DNA from: Rhodobacter sp.
Lineage (GTDB): Bacteria; Pseudomonadota; Alphaproteobacteria; Rhodobacterales; Rhodobacteraceae
Assembly: GCA_027489175.1 (NCBI GenBank)
Contig: JAIYAE010000004.1
Span: 310,001-374,000 of the forward strand
Length of the DNA stretch: 64,000 nt
Reading direction: 5' to 3'
Positions within the stretch are counted from its first letter, which is position 1. Each line of letters opens with the position of its first letter. The notes under the pieces were generated by a model. The model was given only the letters and a program-made list of their open reading frames with translations. It had not been told where the DNA came from and did no database searches. A program made the position numbers and the translations under genes. Positions 17,397 to 28,311 of this stretch are shown piece after piece.

Positions 17397-18661
17397 GCGC
17401 GGATCCGCTCGATATGCGCGCCGCAAGCGCGGAGCTTTTCTTCCACCCGCTCATAGCCGCGATCAAGGTGGTAGACGCGGGACACGACGGTTTCGCCCTC
17501 GGCCGCAAGGCCCGCAAGGATCAGGCTGACCGATGCCCGCAGGTCGGTGGCCATCACGGGCGCACCTTTCAGCTTTTCAACGCCGGTCACGGTGGCGGTG
17601 CCGCCATGCACGTCGATCTTCGCCCCCATCCGCATCAGTTCCGGGGCATGCATGAAGCGGTTCTCAAAGATCTTTTCTTCCAGAACGCTGGTGCCTTCCG
17701 CCGTGCAGAGAAGCGCCATCATTTGCGCCTGCAGGTCGGTCGGGAAGCCGGGGAAGGGTTCGGTCGTCACGTCCACCGCGCGGACGCGGCCATTCTTGCG
17801 CGACACTTTCAGGCCGCGGTTGGTTTGCGTGACGGACACGCCCGCAGCCTCCAGCCGTTCGGCGAAGGCGCCCACAAGTTCCAGCGTGCCGCCCAGGCAT
17901 TCCACCTCACCGCCGCAGATCGCGGGGACAAGCATATAGGTCCCAAGCTCAATCCGGTCCGTGACCACGGGGTGGGTTGCCCCGCCCAGCCGGTCAACCC
18001 CTTCGATGGTCAGGGTGCTGGTGCCTTCACCGTCGATCTGAGCGCCCATGCGGCGCAGGCAGCGGGCAAGGTCGACAATCTCAGGCTCACGCGCGGCGTT
18101 CTTCAGGATGGTGGTGCCCTTGGCCAGGGTGGCCGCCATCAGCGCGTTCTCGGTCGCCCCGACCGAGACGAACGGGAATTCGAACACAGCGCCTTTCAGG
18201 CGGCCCCCGGCGGCCTTGGCGTGGACATAGCCGTCGCGCAAGTCAAGCGTCGCGCCCATCGCCTCAAGCGCCCTCAGGTGCAGGTCAACCGGCCGCGCGC
18301 CAATGGCGCAGCCGCCCGGCAAGGAGACAACCGCATGACCATAACGCGCCAGCATTGGGCCAAGCACCAGGATCGAGGCGCGCATCTTGCGGACGATGTC
18401 ATAGTCGGCCTTGAAGTTGCTGATCGAATGGCTGGACATCGCCAGCACCAGACCATCCTGCAGGCTGGCAACCTCGGCCCCCAGGGACTGCAGCAGTTGC
18501 GTCATCGTCGCGATGTCGGACAGGCGCGGCGCGTTGGTCAGGGTCAGCGGCTCATCGCTGAGCAGGGTTGCCGGCATCAGTGTCAGGCAGGCGTTCTTGG
18601 CCCCCGCAATCGGGATCACCCCCGACAAAGCCCCGTTGCCGCGCACCAGAATGGAATCCAT
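17393..18661 (-). CDS. murA: UDP-N-acetylglucosamine 1-carboxyvinyltransferase
   Basis: A 422-residue MurA, transferring enolpyruvate from PEP to UDP-GlcNAc as the first committed step of peptidoglycan synthesis in the cytoplasm. It begins [20 protein letters not shown] and contains the active-site loop [15 protein letters not shown], whose Cys (about residue 116) matches the fosfomycin target of E. coli. Length and motif order are standard. Its start codon overlaps the stop of a small upstream gene (TGATG), and its end overlaps DUF2948. Confidence 0.97.
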   Translation of the reverse strand: MDSILVRGNGALSGVIPIAGAKNACLTLMPATLLSDEPLTLTNAPRLSDIATMTQLLQSLGAEVASLQDGLVLAMSSHSISNFKADYDIVRKMRASILVLGPMLARYGHAVVSLPGGCAIGARPVDLHLRALEAMGATLDLRDGYVHAKAAGGRLKGAVFEFPFVSVGATENALMAATLAKGTTILKNAAREPEIVDLARCLRRMGAQIDGEGTSTLTIEGVDRLGGATHPVVTDRIELGTYMLVPAICGGEVECLGGTLELVGAFAERLEAAGVSVTQTNRGLKVSRKNGRVRAVDVTTEPFPGFPTDLQAQMMALLCTAEGTSVLEEKIFENRFMHAPELMRMGAKIDVHGGTATVTGVEKLKGAPVMATDLRASVSLILAGLAAEGETVVSRVYHLDRGYERVEEKLRACGAHIERIRA

Positions 18662-18906
18662 CAGCCCTGTCCGTCCTTATCGGTTTCCCCGGGCCTCTGG
18701 TCCCCGGCTGCGGTTTTCCCCGCGCCCCGAGCCGCTGCCTGAGCCTTCCTGCGCGCCATATTTGCCTTCAGCGCCATCTTCAACCGGTCCTCTCGCAGAT
18801 CAGCCGGTTTGCGGGCTGGCTTGAGGTCCGACGTGGCCCTGCGCCCGGGGTTTCCCGGCCGGTCACGCTGCGACGGATCAGTGGGACTGCGCATGCGCGT
18901 ATCCAT
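18661..18906 (-). CDS. Small basic hypothetical protein upstream of murA
   Basis: An 81-residue, strongly basic and hydrophilic protein ([20 protein letters not shown] at the start, then [20 protein letters not shown]), without recognisable domain. Its stop codon shares a base with the murA start (TGATG), the main support for it being a real translated gene. The ATG at 18906 is the most likely start; the frame runs further up toward the tRNA. Small lysine/arginine-rich proteins at this position before murA seem usual in related bacteria. Confidence 0.65.
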   Translation of the reverse strand: MDTRMRSPTDPSQRDRPGNPGRRATSDLKPARKPADLREDRLKMALKANMARRKAQAAARGAGKTAAGDQRPGETDKDGQG

Positions 18907-18995
18907 AGCGCAGCCTTTCCGGGGGGTCCAGAGAGCTGGCGCCAAGACCGGTGCGGGAAGCGGCAAAACCCTCTTGCGCCCTCCGGCGATTGCGT

Positions 18996-20636
<1,641 letters not shown>

Positions 20637-20654
20637 TGTGTCTCCAGTCCGCAA

Positions 20655-20984
20655 TTACGGGCGCGGCTCCTGATCTCTTTCATCTTTATTGGCTTCCGTG
20701 AAGCTTACTTTACCAAGCTCTCTGGTGGAAGACTCATTGCCGGTCGAAGAGTCTTTTCCACAGACCTGTTGGACTGGGTGAACTTCGAAACCCAGTTCAA
20801 CGAAGCTGACCATAACCAACCACATCGATTGAAGGAAATCTCTTTTCTGCTGATCAGTCATGCTCGTGTCGTCGAGGTAAGACTGATACCGCTCCACATC
20901 CACCTTGATTATACGTCTGGCAGCTGCTTCGAACGTCACTCGCAGGTCCTCTTGACCTGCCGAAATCTTTAACCCGTCATCCAT
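20655..20984 (-). CDS. Small hypothetical protein preceding the recombinase
   Basis: A 109-residue, mainly acidic protein of unknown function (MDDGLKISAGQEDLRVTFEA at the start). It has a predicted helical first half, a short hydrophobic MWLVMVSFVELGFEV stretch in the middle, and a hydrophilic tail. Its stop is 18 bp before the recombinase start on the same strand, so the two are probably cotranscribed. A directionality-factor role is possible from position but has no sequence support. Confidence 0.6.
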   Translation of the reverse strand: MDDGLKISAGQEDLRVTFEAAARRIIKVDVERYQSYLDDTSMTDQQKRDFLQSMWLVMVSFVELGFEVHPVQQVCGKDSSTGNESSTRELGKVSFTEANKDERDQEPRP

Positions 20985-21109
20985 GCGCTCCTCCTTTCGG
21001 AGCGAGGTGTTTCCACCTCCTTAAATTGTACTACAGATTGCCAAAAACTCCAAGCTTTCTGCGGGTTTCAGCGCGGCAGGCAGCGCACCAACGCCCTACT
21101 GGTGGCGCA

Positions 21110-21718
21110 TCAATCTGTCTGAACCATGCTCTGAGAGCGTGTGTTCTTCCGCTCGGTCCGTGCTTCATCCACCTTCGGTTTGTGGTGTAGCTCTTCGAGC
21201 TCCTTGCCGCTCTCATACAGCTCGCGCCCTTCGATCGCTCGGTAGCTTTCAACCATGATTTTCTTGGCACCGCTTTCGGTGATATTCAGCGCTAGGGCGA
21301 GCTTTTTGCTCTCACGGTCGTAAGTCTTGAAGAACGGTTCTGTTTCGCCTTGTGCAATCGAGTCCAAAGCTTGCCGCGCCGACTGTATTCCTTGCTCACG
21401 TGCATTTTCGGGAAGGTTCTTTTCATTGCCCAAAAGGGTTTCTCGCAAAGCATTCATTGTTTGACCGTACTGTGCGGCAAAAACATCCCGAATGATGATT
21501 TCACCCTTTGCCGCATCGAACTTCTCAGAGCGGGAAAATGCATGAGCATAATCAGTCAAAGCTTCGCGGAACGAGCCAGTCTTTTGGATTTGACGATTGA
21601 TGATACTCGCGACATCTACGGCCATGTCCCATTGGGCCTCAGTAAGTGTTTTTGCGATGTAGCTGTTGCGCGCGTTCGCGAGAGGCTTCTGCGCCGCTTT
21701 GTCCTCTGGGTTAGTCAT
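21110..21718 (-). CDS. Hypothetical protein of element A, 202 aa
   Basis: Unrecognised. The start at 21718 is chosen for its strong GGAGGA ribosome-binding site; two in-frame ATG codons further up lack one. The protein is hydrophilic and largely helical (LTEAQWDMAVDVASIINRQI, SARQALDSIAQGETEPFFKT, ITESGAKKIMVESYRAIEGR), ending in a charged tail. No signal or transmembrane segment. It is part of the leftward gene block between the coupling protein and the recombinase, so a role in mobilization or element maintenance is plausible but unproven. Confidence 0.65.
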   Translation of the reverse strand: MTNPEDKAAQKPLANARNSYIAKTLTEAQWDMAVDVASIINRQIQKTGSFREALTDYAHAFSRSEKFDAAKGEIIIRDVFAAQYGQTMNALRETLLGNEKNLPENAREQGIQSARQALDSIAQGETEPFFKTYDRESKKLALALNITESGAKKIMVESYRAIEGRELYESGKELEELHHKPKVDEARTERKNTRSQSMVQTD

Positions 21719-21770
21719 TTTTTCCTCCAACAGGGTGTTAGTCATCAACTGAGAGATCGACCTCTATCGT

Positions 21771-22241
21771 TCAGAGGGATTGAGAGGGTTGCTGCGCCTT
21801 CTCTGCGGTGCGTCTAAAGACGTCTCGAAGGAGGCCTAGCTGTTGGCTGCGATTTAGGGCCTTTTCTAGGAGGCCTTTCATCTCTTGCCGTGCGTTGGCT
21901 CGTACCGAGGCAAGATCGGCTTCATGTGAGCGCTGAACGATGTACCTCGCGTCGGCTATCGTCTGCGCGGGTGGCTTTGCGGCAAACCCTCTTGGCGCAG
22001 GATGTTCGAGCTGCTGCCGAGCAGCCTTATTTGCGAGCTCTTGCATCACCCTTGCCAGCCGCTCTGAGTGATCGCGTTCATAAGCGTCCTGGAGGGCCTG
22101 AATTTCTTCGGTTGAGCGCAGCTCGATCTTTCTCGCTGCAGCCCAGTCGTCTGGGTTTGCTCCAGCGCGAGAAAGATATTGCATCGTGGCTGCCTCGAAG
22201 GTCCGGCTGAGCTCGCTTCCGATGCCTTCGCTATCGGTCAT
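21771..22241 (-). CDS. Hypothetical helical protein of element A, 156 aa
   Basis: Unrecognised. The start at 22241 has an AAAGGA ribosome-binding site and gives MTDSEGIGSELSRTFEAATM. The rest is strongly helical and charged (DAYERDHSERLARVMQELAN, ARQEMKGLLEKALNRSQQLG), compatible with a coiled coil. Its 3' end is 53 bp from the next leftward gene. It resembles that neighbour in composition, and both may be accessory mobilization proteins; that is inference from position. Confidence 0.62.
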   Translation of the reverse strand: MTDSEGIGSELSRTFEAATMQYLSRAGANPDDWAAARKIELRSTEEIQALQDAYERDHSERLARVMQELANKAARQQLEHPAPRGFAAKPPAQTIADARYIVQRSHEADLASVRANARQEMKGLLEKALNRSQQLGLLRDVFRRTAEKAQQPSQSL

Positions 22242-22299
22242 CGTGTTGTCCTTTCGCGCAGATTTGCTTTCAGAGACCCCGATCTGGCATGATCGGAAC

Positions 22300-22566
22300 A
22301 TGATGATTTTTCAGGACATTCAGGACCTAGAAGACTGGTTACGGCCGTTGGATTATGTGCAGTTCTGGGATGCTGTTGAGCCCTACGGCTTCAGCATGCA
22401 GGAACGTGACCATTGCGATGGGCTTATTGCGGGCGGAGAAGTTGATGCCGCACTGATCCTTAGTGGCCTGAAGTTCATGGCTGTCATGGAGTTGAGCGCG
22501 TCCCTTAATCTGAAGGACCGGATACGCGAACCTGTCTCGGCGCAGTACCTGACAAGCATTCACTGA
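22300..22566 (+). CDS. Small hypothetical protein on the opposite strand
   Basis: An 88-residue frame beginning MMIFQDIQDLEDWLRPLDYV, with QFWDAVEPYGFSMQERDHCD and a leucine-rich end. Composition looks like a real small acidic protein, and it fills the space between two leftward genes, its last 7 bp overlapping the end of the 22560-22808 gene. No good ribosome-binding site is seen and no family recognised. Confidence 0.45.
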   Translation: MMIFQDIQDLEDWLRPLDYVQFWDAVEPYGFSMQERDHCDGLIAGGEVDAALILSGLKFMAVMELSASLNLKDRIREPVSAQYLTSIH

Positions 22567-22808
22567 TTGGCGGTCATCTTGAAGAATCGGACCCAAGGAC
22601 ATTTTCCCGCCACAGCAGGTACCCGGACCACTCCCGTCCATCCGACGAAAGTGCAGGAGATGTACCAACGGGGCGCAACGGGATTGTAGGGATCACCGTT
22701 GTCTTGAAACTCGTATTCCCAGATCGCATGCGGCGTGCCCCACGCTCCACAGGCGAACCAAACACCCACTGGCACGGCAAGCCAAAGGAAGAGGGCTGCG
22801 TACCTCAT
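22560..22808 (-). CDS. Small exported or membrane-anchored hypothetical protein
   Basis: An 82-residue protein with an N-terminal hydrophobic segment (ALFLWLAVPVGVWFACGAWG), either a signal peptide or a single membrane anchor, then an aromatic-rich domain with several Trp and Cys residues. Its start overlaps the end of the coupling-protein gene by 4 bp, so it is translated from the same transcript. A supporting role at the membrane beside the coupling protein is inferred from that coupling only. Confidence 0.65.
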   Translation of the reverse strand: MRYAALFLWLAVPVGVWFACGAWGTPHAIWEYEFQDNGDPYNPVAPRWYISCTFVGWTGVVRVPAVAGKCPWVRFFKMTANQ

Positions 22809-24244
22809 GCCGTCCTCCCTTTAGGAGTGGTCAGTGTGAGAATGGGATCAGGCGTTAGTCGCCCGCCCTCGATTGGATTTTCAGCGAGGAGGTGACAGTA
22901 GGGCGCAACCTCCTGCTGACCGATCTTGCGCGCGACGATGAAGCCCAGGCCCTTGACGTGTATCAGCTGTTGATCCGCTGGCATCGCCATCAGTTCGGCG
23001 GGCGACATCCAGCGCTGGCGAACCAGATTCATGTTTGTGCTCAGGCGAAGGCTTTCGCTGTCCGCACCAAGCGACGAGCCAACGGCAAGTTCCTCGCCCA
23101 TTGCACGGCTCGTCTTTTCAGCCTCATCGAAGCTAGAGAAGCCAAACCATTGCTTCACAATACTATTCTCTTCGATCGTTTGGGTCCCGAGACGTCCAAA
23201 TCTTCTTTCGATCTCTGATCGGCTCTGAGCCACCATGTGCACTTCCGCTCCAAACCCTCGAAGCGTGGTCAAGGATTCAGTGAGCGTCTTGAGGGGAGCA
23301 TTGGTGAATTCCTCAGCAATGACCCGGAGCTTTCCGGCACCACCGTAGATCGCTTGCAGAAAGCCCATGAGGTGAAGGGCGTAGTACGGGCCGAGTTCTT
23401 GGATGTAGGCCTGCGGCCCCACTAGGAAGATGAAGTATCCCTGACGGATCAGGTCGGCATGGCCGAGTGTCGCGCCGCGTCCGGCGTTGTGAAGCGCTGT
23501 ACCAGGGCGAAACTGGCGCAAGGCACTCTGCGCTGCCTCTAGGTGTTGGAACCAGTGTTCATGCTCAGCCATTCCCAACAAGGCTTGAGCCAGCGCCTTC
23601 ATAGAGGCATCGCCTTCATCAGCCTGTATCGCTGCAAACTTCAGCAGCATGTCCGGGTCTCCGAGGAGGGATGATACGCCACCGGGCGTGACGAGGCGTG
23701 GGTTGCACGACAGTAGGACCGAGATGGCGAACTCGGTCATTAGTCGCGGCCAGGCCCTGAAATATCGGTTGCGGGCATCCCCATCTGCGGGTTCTTCGAT
23801 CAGTGCATGGGTGATCTTGTCGAGCGCATAAATGAGCTCTTCTGGCGCGCGCGAGTGCACCGAAGTTGCGGCGTCAAACGGATTGAGGTTGATGCGGTGG
23901 CGGCACTCTGGCCAGGTATTGAGATCGTCCAGGACCCCCACAGGAAAACCAAGGTCCGCGAGCATGTCCGCAGTCTGTCGCGCCACCTCCCCGTTCTTGG
24001 AGTCGAGGATAAGAACAGACGTTCCAACTTCGCTGGCGGCATAGGAATAGAGCCACGGCATCAGACCGCAGGTCGTCTTGTTCGATCCGGCGGCCCCCAA
24101 GAGCAAACTGCTTCCCTTCGGTGCCCAGATCGGCTGACCACTCTCTAACGTCAGTCCAAGTAGACGTTGGCCCAAGGGGTCAAGTGGCGCGCCGGTCTCC
24201 CGGCGCGCTCTTGAGAAAGGGTTCTTGCGAAATGGCCAGCTCAT
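22805..24244 (-). CDS. VirD4/TraG-like type IV coupling protein ATPase
   Basis: A 479-residue conjugative coupling protein, which would bring relaxase-bound DNA to a type IV secretion channel. The Walker A motif GAAGSNKTT is at residues 50-58, LILDSKNGEVA follows, and LRVIAEEFTNAP near residue 305 fits Walker B. FGAEVHMVAQSRSEIERRFG and NSIVKQWFGFSS are typical of the TraG/VirD4 C-terminal half. It lacks the usual N-terminal transmembrane pair; the small membrane proteins of the overlapping genes on both sides (22560 and 24241) may supply the anchor. The 4-bp overlaps on both sides support one operon. Confidence 0.88.
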   Translation of the reverse strand: MSWPFRKNPFSRARRETGAPLDPLGQRLLGLTLESGQPIWAPKGSSLLLGAAGSNKTTCGLMPWLYSYAASEVGTSVLILDSKNGEVARQTADMLADLGFPVGVLDDLNTWPECRHRINLNPFDAATSVHSRAPEELIYALDKITHALIEEPADGDARNRYFRAWPRLMTEFAISVLLSCNPRLVTPGGVSSLLGDPDMLLKFAAIQADEGDASMKALAQALLGMAEHEHWFQHLEAAQSALRQFRPGTALHNAGRGATLGHADLIRQGYFIFLVGPQAYIQELGPYYALHLMGFLQAIYGGAGKLRVIAEEFTNAPLKTLTESLTTLRGFGAEVHMVAQSRSEIERRFGRLGTQTIEENSIVKQWFGFSSFDEAEKTSRAMGEELAVGSSLGADSESLRLSTNMNLVRQRWMSPAELMAMPADQQLIHVKGLGFIVARKIGQQEVAPYCHLLAENPIEGGRLTPDPILTLTTPKGRTA

Positions 24245-24549
24245 CGGATCATACCCCGATTCTTCAGGTCGGGTTCGTTTGCCATCGGATCGCTCCGCGT
24301 CTTGCGGCCTTGTGCCTGATAACGCCGAACCTTTCGGCCATGCAGGACAAGGCCAATGACTTCACCGATTGCCCGGATCAGTGTGGTGAAGCTCGCCAAG
24401 CCGCTGATGATCGCAATCATCCCAGCCCCCCAGTTGATGGGAGAGGCCCACTGCCAGAACACCCAGCCATATCCAAACGTGAAACATGACAGGATAAAGA
24501 GCATGTTGATCCGCAGGATCGCGCGTAGCCCAGGTTTTCCGTCGATCAT
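24241..24549 (-). CDS. Two-helix membrane protein coupled to the VirD4-like gene
   Basis: A 102-residue protein with two hydrophobic helices (MLFILSCFTFGYGWVFWQWA and MIAIISGLASFTTLIRAIGE) followed by a basic cytoplasmic tail. Its stop overlaps the coupling-protein start (ATGA). Because that ATPase has no transmembrane segments of its own, this protein is a good candidate for its detached membrane domain; this is inference. The start at 24549 has a GAGG site. Confidence 0.7.
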   Translation of the reverse strand: MIDGKPGLRAILRINMLFILSCFTFGYGWVFWQWASPINWGAGMIAIISGLASFTTLIRAIGEVIGLVLHGRKVRRYQAQGRKTRSDPMANEPDLKNRGMIR

Positions 24550-24560
24550 TCTTGCCTCCT

Positions 24561-25244
24561 CTAGAAAGCAAATCCCGAACCGGTAACCGTCACGGAGGTG
24601 GCGCCCGCAGCTTCCAAAAAGGTCCGCCATTCCGGCACCAGCCGTTCTTCAAGCCCATCTGAGCTGAAGGACGCCTTCAGCTGCCCGACGCCGTTCATGA
24701 TGACCGAGCAACCTGTCAGAAACGGTCGATCAGGCGTGGGCAGGCCGACCGAACCCTCGAAGAAAGCCTTGCCATCGACCGTCGAGCTCCACTCCAAGCC
24801 GTCGGTGAAAAGGACGACGGTTACATTGCCCTGCTGGCAGACCGGCTCAACGGAATGAAGAAACGCCAGGATAGAACTAGTTCCTTGAACATCGATCTTT
24901 CCATCGGCAGTCAGCTGGGGGAGGGAACGGAAGTATCCGCCGAACTCCGGAGCCAAGCGGGCGGCACTAGTCGCCCGCAGTTCAGTCACCGTAGCAGCGA
25001 CATCGATCTGCCGATGGGCGAGCCCGGCGTCGCCGAGCGACAGCATGCGGAGATCATGAGGCGCTTCCAGCCCAGCGATGTAACGCTCGATCCAGGCCCC
25101 GGCAGCTTCGGCAGATCGAGGATCGTGCAAGAACGTCGAGGTGCCGGAGATGTCCACTGCGAGAACGCTAAGTGGTGGGGTTTCTGCAGCGGCGACTTCA
25201 GCGACGGAAAGGACGGCGGTCACAAAGGTCGTGGCAAGTTTCAT
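24561..25244 (-). CDS. Exported von Willebrand A-like protein
   Basis: A 227-residue protein with a signal peptide (MKLATTFVTAVLSVAEVAAA, cleavage near AAAET). The mature domain starts LSVLAVDISGTS, in which D-x-S-x-T resembles a MIDAS metal site, and later has VTVVLFTDGLEWSS, matching the second conserved strand of vWA domains. The role is unknown; exported vWA proteins usually mediate metal-dependent protein contacts. It lies between the two membrane-protein genes of this block with gaps of 4 and 11 bp. Confidence 0.72.
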   Translation of the reverse strand: MKLATTFVTAVLSVAEVAAAETPPLSVLAVDISGTSTFLHDPRSAEAAGAWIERYIAGLEAPHDLRMLSLGDAGLAHRQIDVAATVTELRATSAARLAPEFGGYFRSLPQLTADGKIDVQGTSSILAFLHSVEPVCQQGNVTVVLFTDGLEWSSTVDGKAFFEGSVGLPTPDRPFLTGCSVIMNGVGQLKASFSSDGLEERLVPEWRTFLEAAGATSVTVTGSGFAF

Positions 25245-25248
25245 GGGA

Positions 25249-26238
25249 TCAGTCCTCCTGACTAAAGCCGCCGATTTGGGCGAGCAGATTGTGAACACGG
25301 GTTGCGTCCAGAACTTCGGTCATGTGCCGCTTGAAGGTGGCTTCCGTGCTGAAACGGGTTGGGATCGTCTCGGCATCGGAGTCTGGGAAGACCGTGGCCA
25401 TCGCATCTGGAGTTCGGCCAACCGCAAACACTCGACGCGCAGCGCTGAGCTTGCGGAGGCTAACTGCCCGGCAGGCATGAGACGCTTCTCGGGCGAACTT
25501 CAGCTTCGGATCAATAGGCTGCGCCAGTCGTGCAGCTTTGTCCTCGTCTGCGTCCACTTGCTGCTCTGCAATCAAGGTTTGCAGCTCGGCAACGGTCTCG
25601 CGCGCCCAGGGGCCAATCCTTGGCATCTGGGTCCGGACGTTGAACGCGACTAGCGCTCTACCAAGACAGTGAGATGCCAGTGCCACGGAGATGATCATTC
25701 CAAACGACAAGCCAAGGAAGAGCAAAGCGTTGGGAATGAAGGACAACCAAACAGCGATGCCTAAACCGGATGACGGCTCTGACGTAACCACCTGGTCACC
25801 CAAAGCGCCGCTAGGACCGGATGAAAGTACTCCGACCACATCCTCGGCGGCCTGCCACGCGGCAAAGCCGAGAGACAAGGAGATACCCAGGCAAAACAGG
25901 GGTATACCGATCGTCGACAGCCTAGATAGCCACCATCGCGTGAAGTGATCCCCTTCGGAATGCAGCTTCACATGCACCATTCCGATGACCGCCGGGACCA
26001 TCAGCGCGAAAGCTGCGCCCGATATGTTCGTGCCGAGCACCTGGACCGACAGCATCGAGAACAGCAAGGTAGCGAACAACGTTTCCGCAGTGACGATGCC
26101 AAGGAACAGTGTGCCATAGAACACAATCTGAACAGCCATGTAGTGGCGGCGGTTCTCCTCTACGCCGACAACACGAAGGATTGCCGAAGCGAGGAGCAGT
26201 ACCCGACCAAGCCCTTCCGGGTCATCTTTGAGGATCAT
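25249..26238 (-). CDS. Multi-pass membrane protein of element A
   Basis: A 329-residue protein. Hydrophobic segments lie in residues 35-95 (IVFYGTLFLGIVTAETLFAT and FALMVPAVIGMVHV), about 110-130 (GIPLFCLGISLSLGFAAWQA) and 160-195 (LGIAVWLSFIPNALLFLGLS), followed by a soluble C-terminal domain of about 130 residues rich in charged helices. I do not recognise the family. Its short gaps and overlaps with the neighbours (4 bp to the vWA gene, 4-bp overlap with the upstream gene) place it in the same operon as the coupling protein. Confidence 0.72.
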   Translation of the reverse strand: MILKDDPEGLGRVLLLASAILRVVGVEENRRHYMAVQIVFYGTLFLGIVTAETLFATLLFSMLSVQVLGTNISGAAFALMVPAVIGMVHVKLHSEGDHFTRWWLSRLSTIGIPLFCLGISLSLGFAAWQAAEDVVGVLSSGPSGALGDQVVTSEPSSGLGIAVWLSFIPNALLFLGLSFGMIISVALASHCLGRALVAFNVRTQMPRIGPWARETVAELQTLIAEQQVDADEDKAARLAQPIDPKLKFAREASHACRAVSLRKLSAARRVFAVGRTPDAMATVFPDSDAETIPTRFSTEATFKRHMTEVLDATRVHNLLAQIGGFSQED

Positions 26239-26627
26239 GGCCGCCCCCGCTTCTGTAGGCGGGCTATGTCCGCGAACACTTGCGGGTGCTCAGCTAGCGC
26301 CGCTTCGACCAACTCTGGCGCTCGCGCCACCAGCGTAGCAAAGCAAGCCCGGATATCGGAAAGGCGCGATGCCATCCGTGCCTCGCGTGCGGCGAAAGGC
26401 GCATAGACCTCCTGGGCATACAGGTCATAAGCGTAGCGCACTGTATCGGCAGAAGGGGCCTCACACAGCCTTTCAATCGGCGCTGTGAGAATGGCCTGCC
26501 AGTTTGTGCTGGCCTGCGCTGCAGTCTCACGCTTCACCAGAGCTGCCTGCTCGCCGTGATCCTTCGGACTTTCCGCCCTTTGCGGCTTCCTTTTTTGAGG
26601 AAGCCATCGGACAATTCTCGAAAACAT
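26235..26627 (-). CDS. Hypothetical protein at the head of the coupling-protein operon
   Basis: A 130-residue hydrophilic protein, unrecognised, starting MFSRIVRWLPQKRKPQRAES and ending in helical segments (SRLSDIRACFATLVARAPEL). It overlaps the membrane-protein gene by 4 bp and appears to be the first gene of the leftward block, with 207 bp of non-coding DNA upstream up to the next gene end. An ATG 15 bp further up is an alternative start. Confidence 0.62.
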   Translation of the reverse strand: MFSRIVRWLPQKRKPQRAESPKDHGEQAALVKRETAAQASTNWQAILTAPIERLCEAPSADTVRYAYDLYAQEVYAPFAAREARMASRLSDIRACFATLVARAPELVEAALAEHPQVFADIARLQKRGRP

Positions 26628-26834
26628 CGTCGTTCTCCTCACTTTGATTTACCAAGTGTCGGAAAACTGCCTGATCGAGCTGGCTAGATCGGGCGGACCA
26701 TGGGCGCTTTTCGGGCGCCAAAATGAACGCACAATCATCAAAAGTTTACGCCCACCTCCATGGGGAGGCGGGCGGATATCGCATAAAAGCCGCTAGCGAT
26801 TACGGTCCCATCAGTTCCATGATCCGTGTTCTGT

Positions 26835-27269
26835 TTATCGAAGATCGTTTGAAGTTCTGATCTTCTGAGCGACGTCCATCCACAACATAAGCGGCATTAG
26901 CCGTCGATCGACCCGGCGTTTGGACGGTTGGTTGATCTTCTCGAAAACTCTGTTGAGGGTCCGTCTCGTGTTCTGTCCAAACGCGTCGTCCAACCGCACC
27001 AGCGGGACACCTTCCTCAATCAGTATCATCTTTCCACTTGTCGAGTAGACCGGAGTTTCGCCCACCCGTTCCATGCGCTCGATGTCGAGCTGGTCGCCAG
27101 TTGGAAGTAGCACCCGATTGCCTTCCACGTGCCACTCCCACACGGTCAGGAAGATGGCATCTCTCACCAAATTGGCCGTTGGAGCCTGTCCCTTGAAGTA
27201 GACAGCCAACGCTGACATCTTTTCTGGGCTACTCAACTGCCATGCTGCTGCAGCTACGACTTCTCCCAT
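26835..27269 (-). CDS. Hypothetical protein, 144 aa
   Basis: Unrecognised. The start is uncertain: ATG at 27269 has a GGGAGG site about ten bases upstream, while an open frame reaches 27359. The protein contains DAIFLTVWEWHVEGNRVLLP and GEGETP-like polar loops (RVGETPVYSTSGKMILIEEG), and a basic C-terminus (LNRVFEKINQPSKRRVDRRL). It is soluble by composition. It faces away from the 27460 gene, so the pair may share a divergent control region. Confidence 0.55.
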   Translation of the reverse strand: MGEVVAAAAWQLSSPEKMSALAVYFKGQAPTANLVRDAIFLTVWEWHVEGNRVLLPTGDQLDIERMERVGETPVYSTSGKMILIEEGVPLVRLDDAFGQNTRRTLNRVFEKINQPSKRRVDRRLMPLMLWMDVAQKIRTSNDLR

Positions 27270-27459
27270 TGCTGCCAAGCCTCCCTCTTGCCATTGACGA
27301 CGCTGCGGGCTCCCGGCAACCTCTGTTGACGCCGCCGCTAACGGCGCTGGGTGGGTCAAAGGAAAATCAAGGAACGCGCTTGCAGCACGGCATAAGGGAT
27401 CAAGGCTCTACAGCTTGCCCGACGGCTGCCAGAAAGCTTCTGGCAACGAGCTCCACAGC

Positions 27460-28257
27460 ATGACGGGGATTGCCATTCCAGGCCTTGGCGAGAAGCTGAG
27501 GCTTCTCGCGCAACTCGCCGATATCGGCGGCTGGAAGGGTCTGACAGAGCGCTTTAATAGATCCGAGAAGACAATGCGCTATTGGGGTACTGGCAACGAC
27601 GCCAGGCCGCCGAACCTGCTACCCTCAGAACACTTGCCCATGCTTCGCAAGGTCATCGCGGATGCAATAAGGGCTGACCTCGCATCGCCGCAAATTGACG
27701 ATCTGATCATCAACCCGCCTTCCGAGCTGCGCCAAGTCTTGCTTGGGCGAAGCGGTGTTGCACTCATGGAGGTCATTGATCTTCTTGGAAAGCCTGTAGA
27801 CGCTGAACTTTTCGCTGATCGTTCGTCCAATGTCGGCCTTGTTCGTGTGGCGCAAAAACCAGTAAAGGACGTCAAGCTGAGGATTGGGTTAGATGTACCG
27901 TTCAGGCTTGTCTTTTCACAGCTCCAAAGGAAAACTGTTACTATTGTTCTACAGAAGAGCCCTTCCGCATGGGGTTATGTTGGAACAGGCCATCGCGATG
28001 CGAAGGGTGATCTCCATATCCCCGGCCAGATCGGCGGGAACCTCTTGACCATGGTTGAATCTGCCGAAACGGGTATCCATCGGTTTGTTGCGATTGGACT
28101 ACCAACCCCGCCCTCCGTAAACCTGTATAGATATGCTAGAGATGAGATTGCACTTGATATTGCAGCTGTTTCGGCGATTGCAAATCAGCTTAGAGACATT
28201 GGCAAGGAGAAGTGCTACGTCGCTTTTTGCGATGTTCTGGTTGAACGAGCACCTTGA
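27460..28257 (+). CDS. Hypothetical protein, 265 aa
   Basis: Unrecognised. It begins MTGIAIPGLGEKLRLLAQLA, and residues 22-40 (KGLTERFNRSEKTMRYWGTG) could be a helix-turn-helix with its recognition helix, so DNA binding is possible. The C-terminal half is strand-rich (VKLRIGLDVPFRLVFSQLQR, HRFVAIGLPTPPSVNLYRYA). Lower GC than the flanks. It converges with the metallopeptidase gene 54 bp away; a regulator/peptidase pair is conceivable from layout but not shown. Confidence 0.6.
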   Translation: MTGIAIPGLGEKLRLLAQLADIGGWKGLTERFNRSEKTMRYWGTGNDARPPNLLPSEHLPMLRKVIADAIRADLASPQIDDLIINPPSELRQVLLGRSGVALMEVIDLLGKPVDAELFADRSSNVGLVRVAQKPVKDVKLRIGLDVPFRLVFSQLQRKTVTIVLQKSPSAWGYVGTGHRDAKGDLHIPGQIGGNLLTMVESAETGIHRFVAIGLPTPPSVNLYRYARDEIALDIAAVSAIANQLRDIGKEKCYVAFCDVLVERAP

Positions 28258-28311
28258 GCGAGAAGCTTATCCCGCCAGTTTCTTTGCCAAAACGGCGGAT
28301 ACCCAGGGGTA

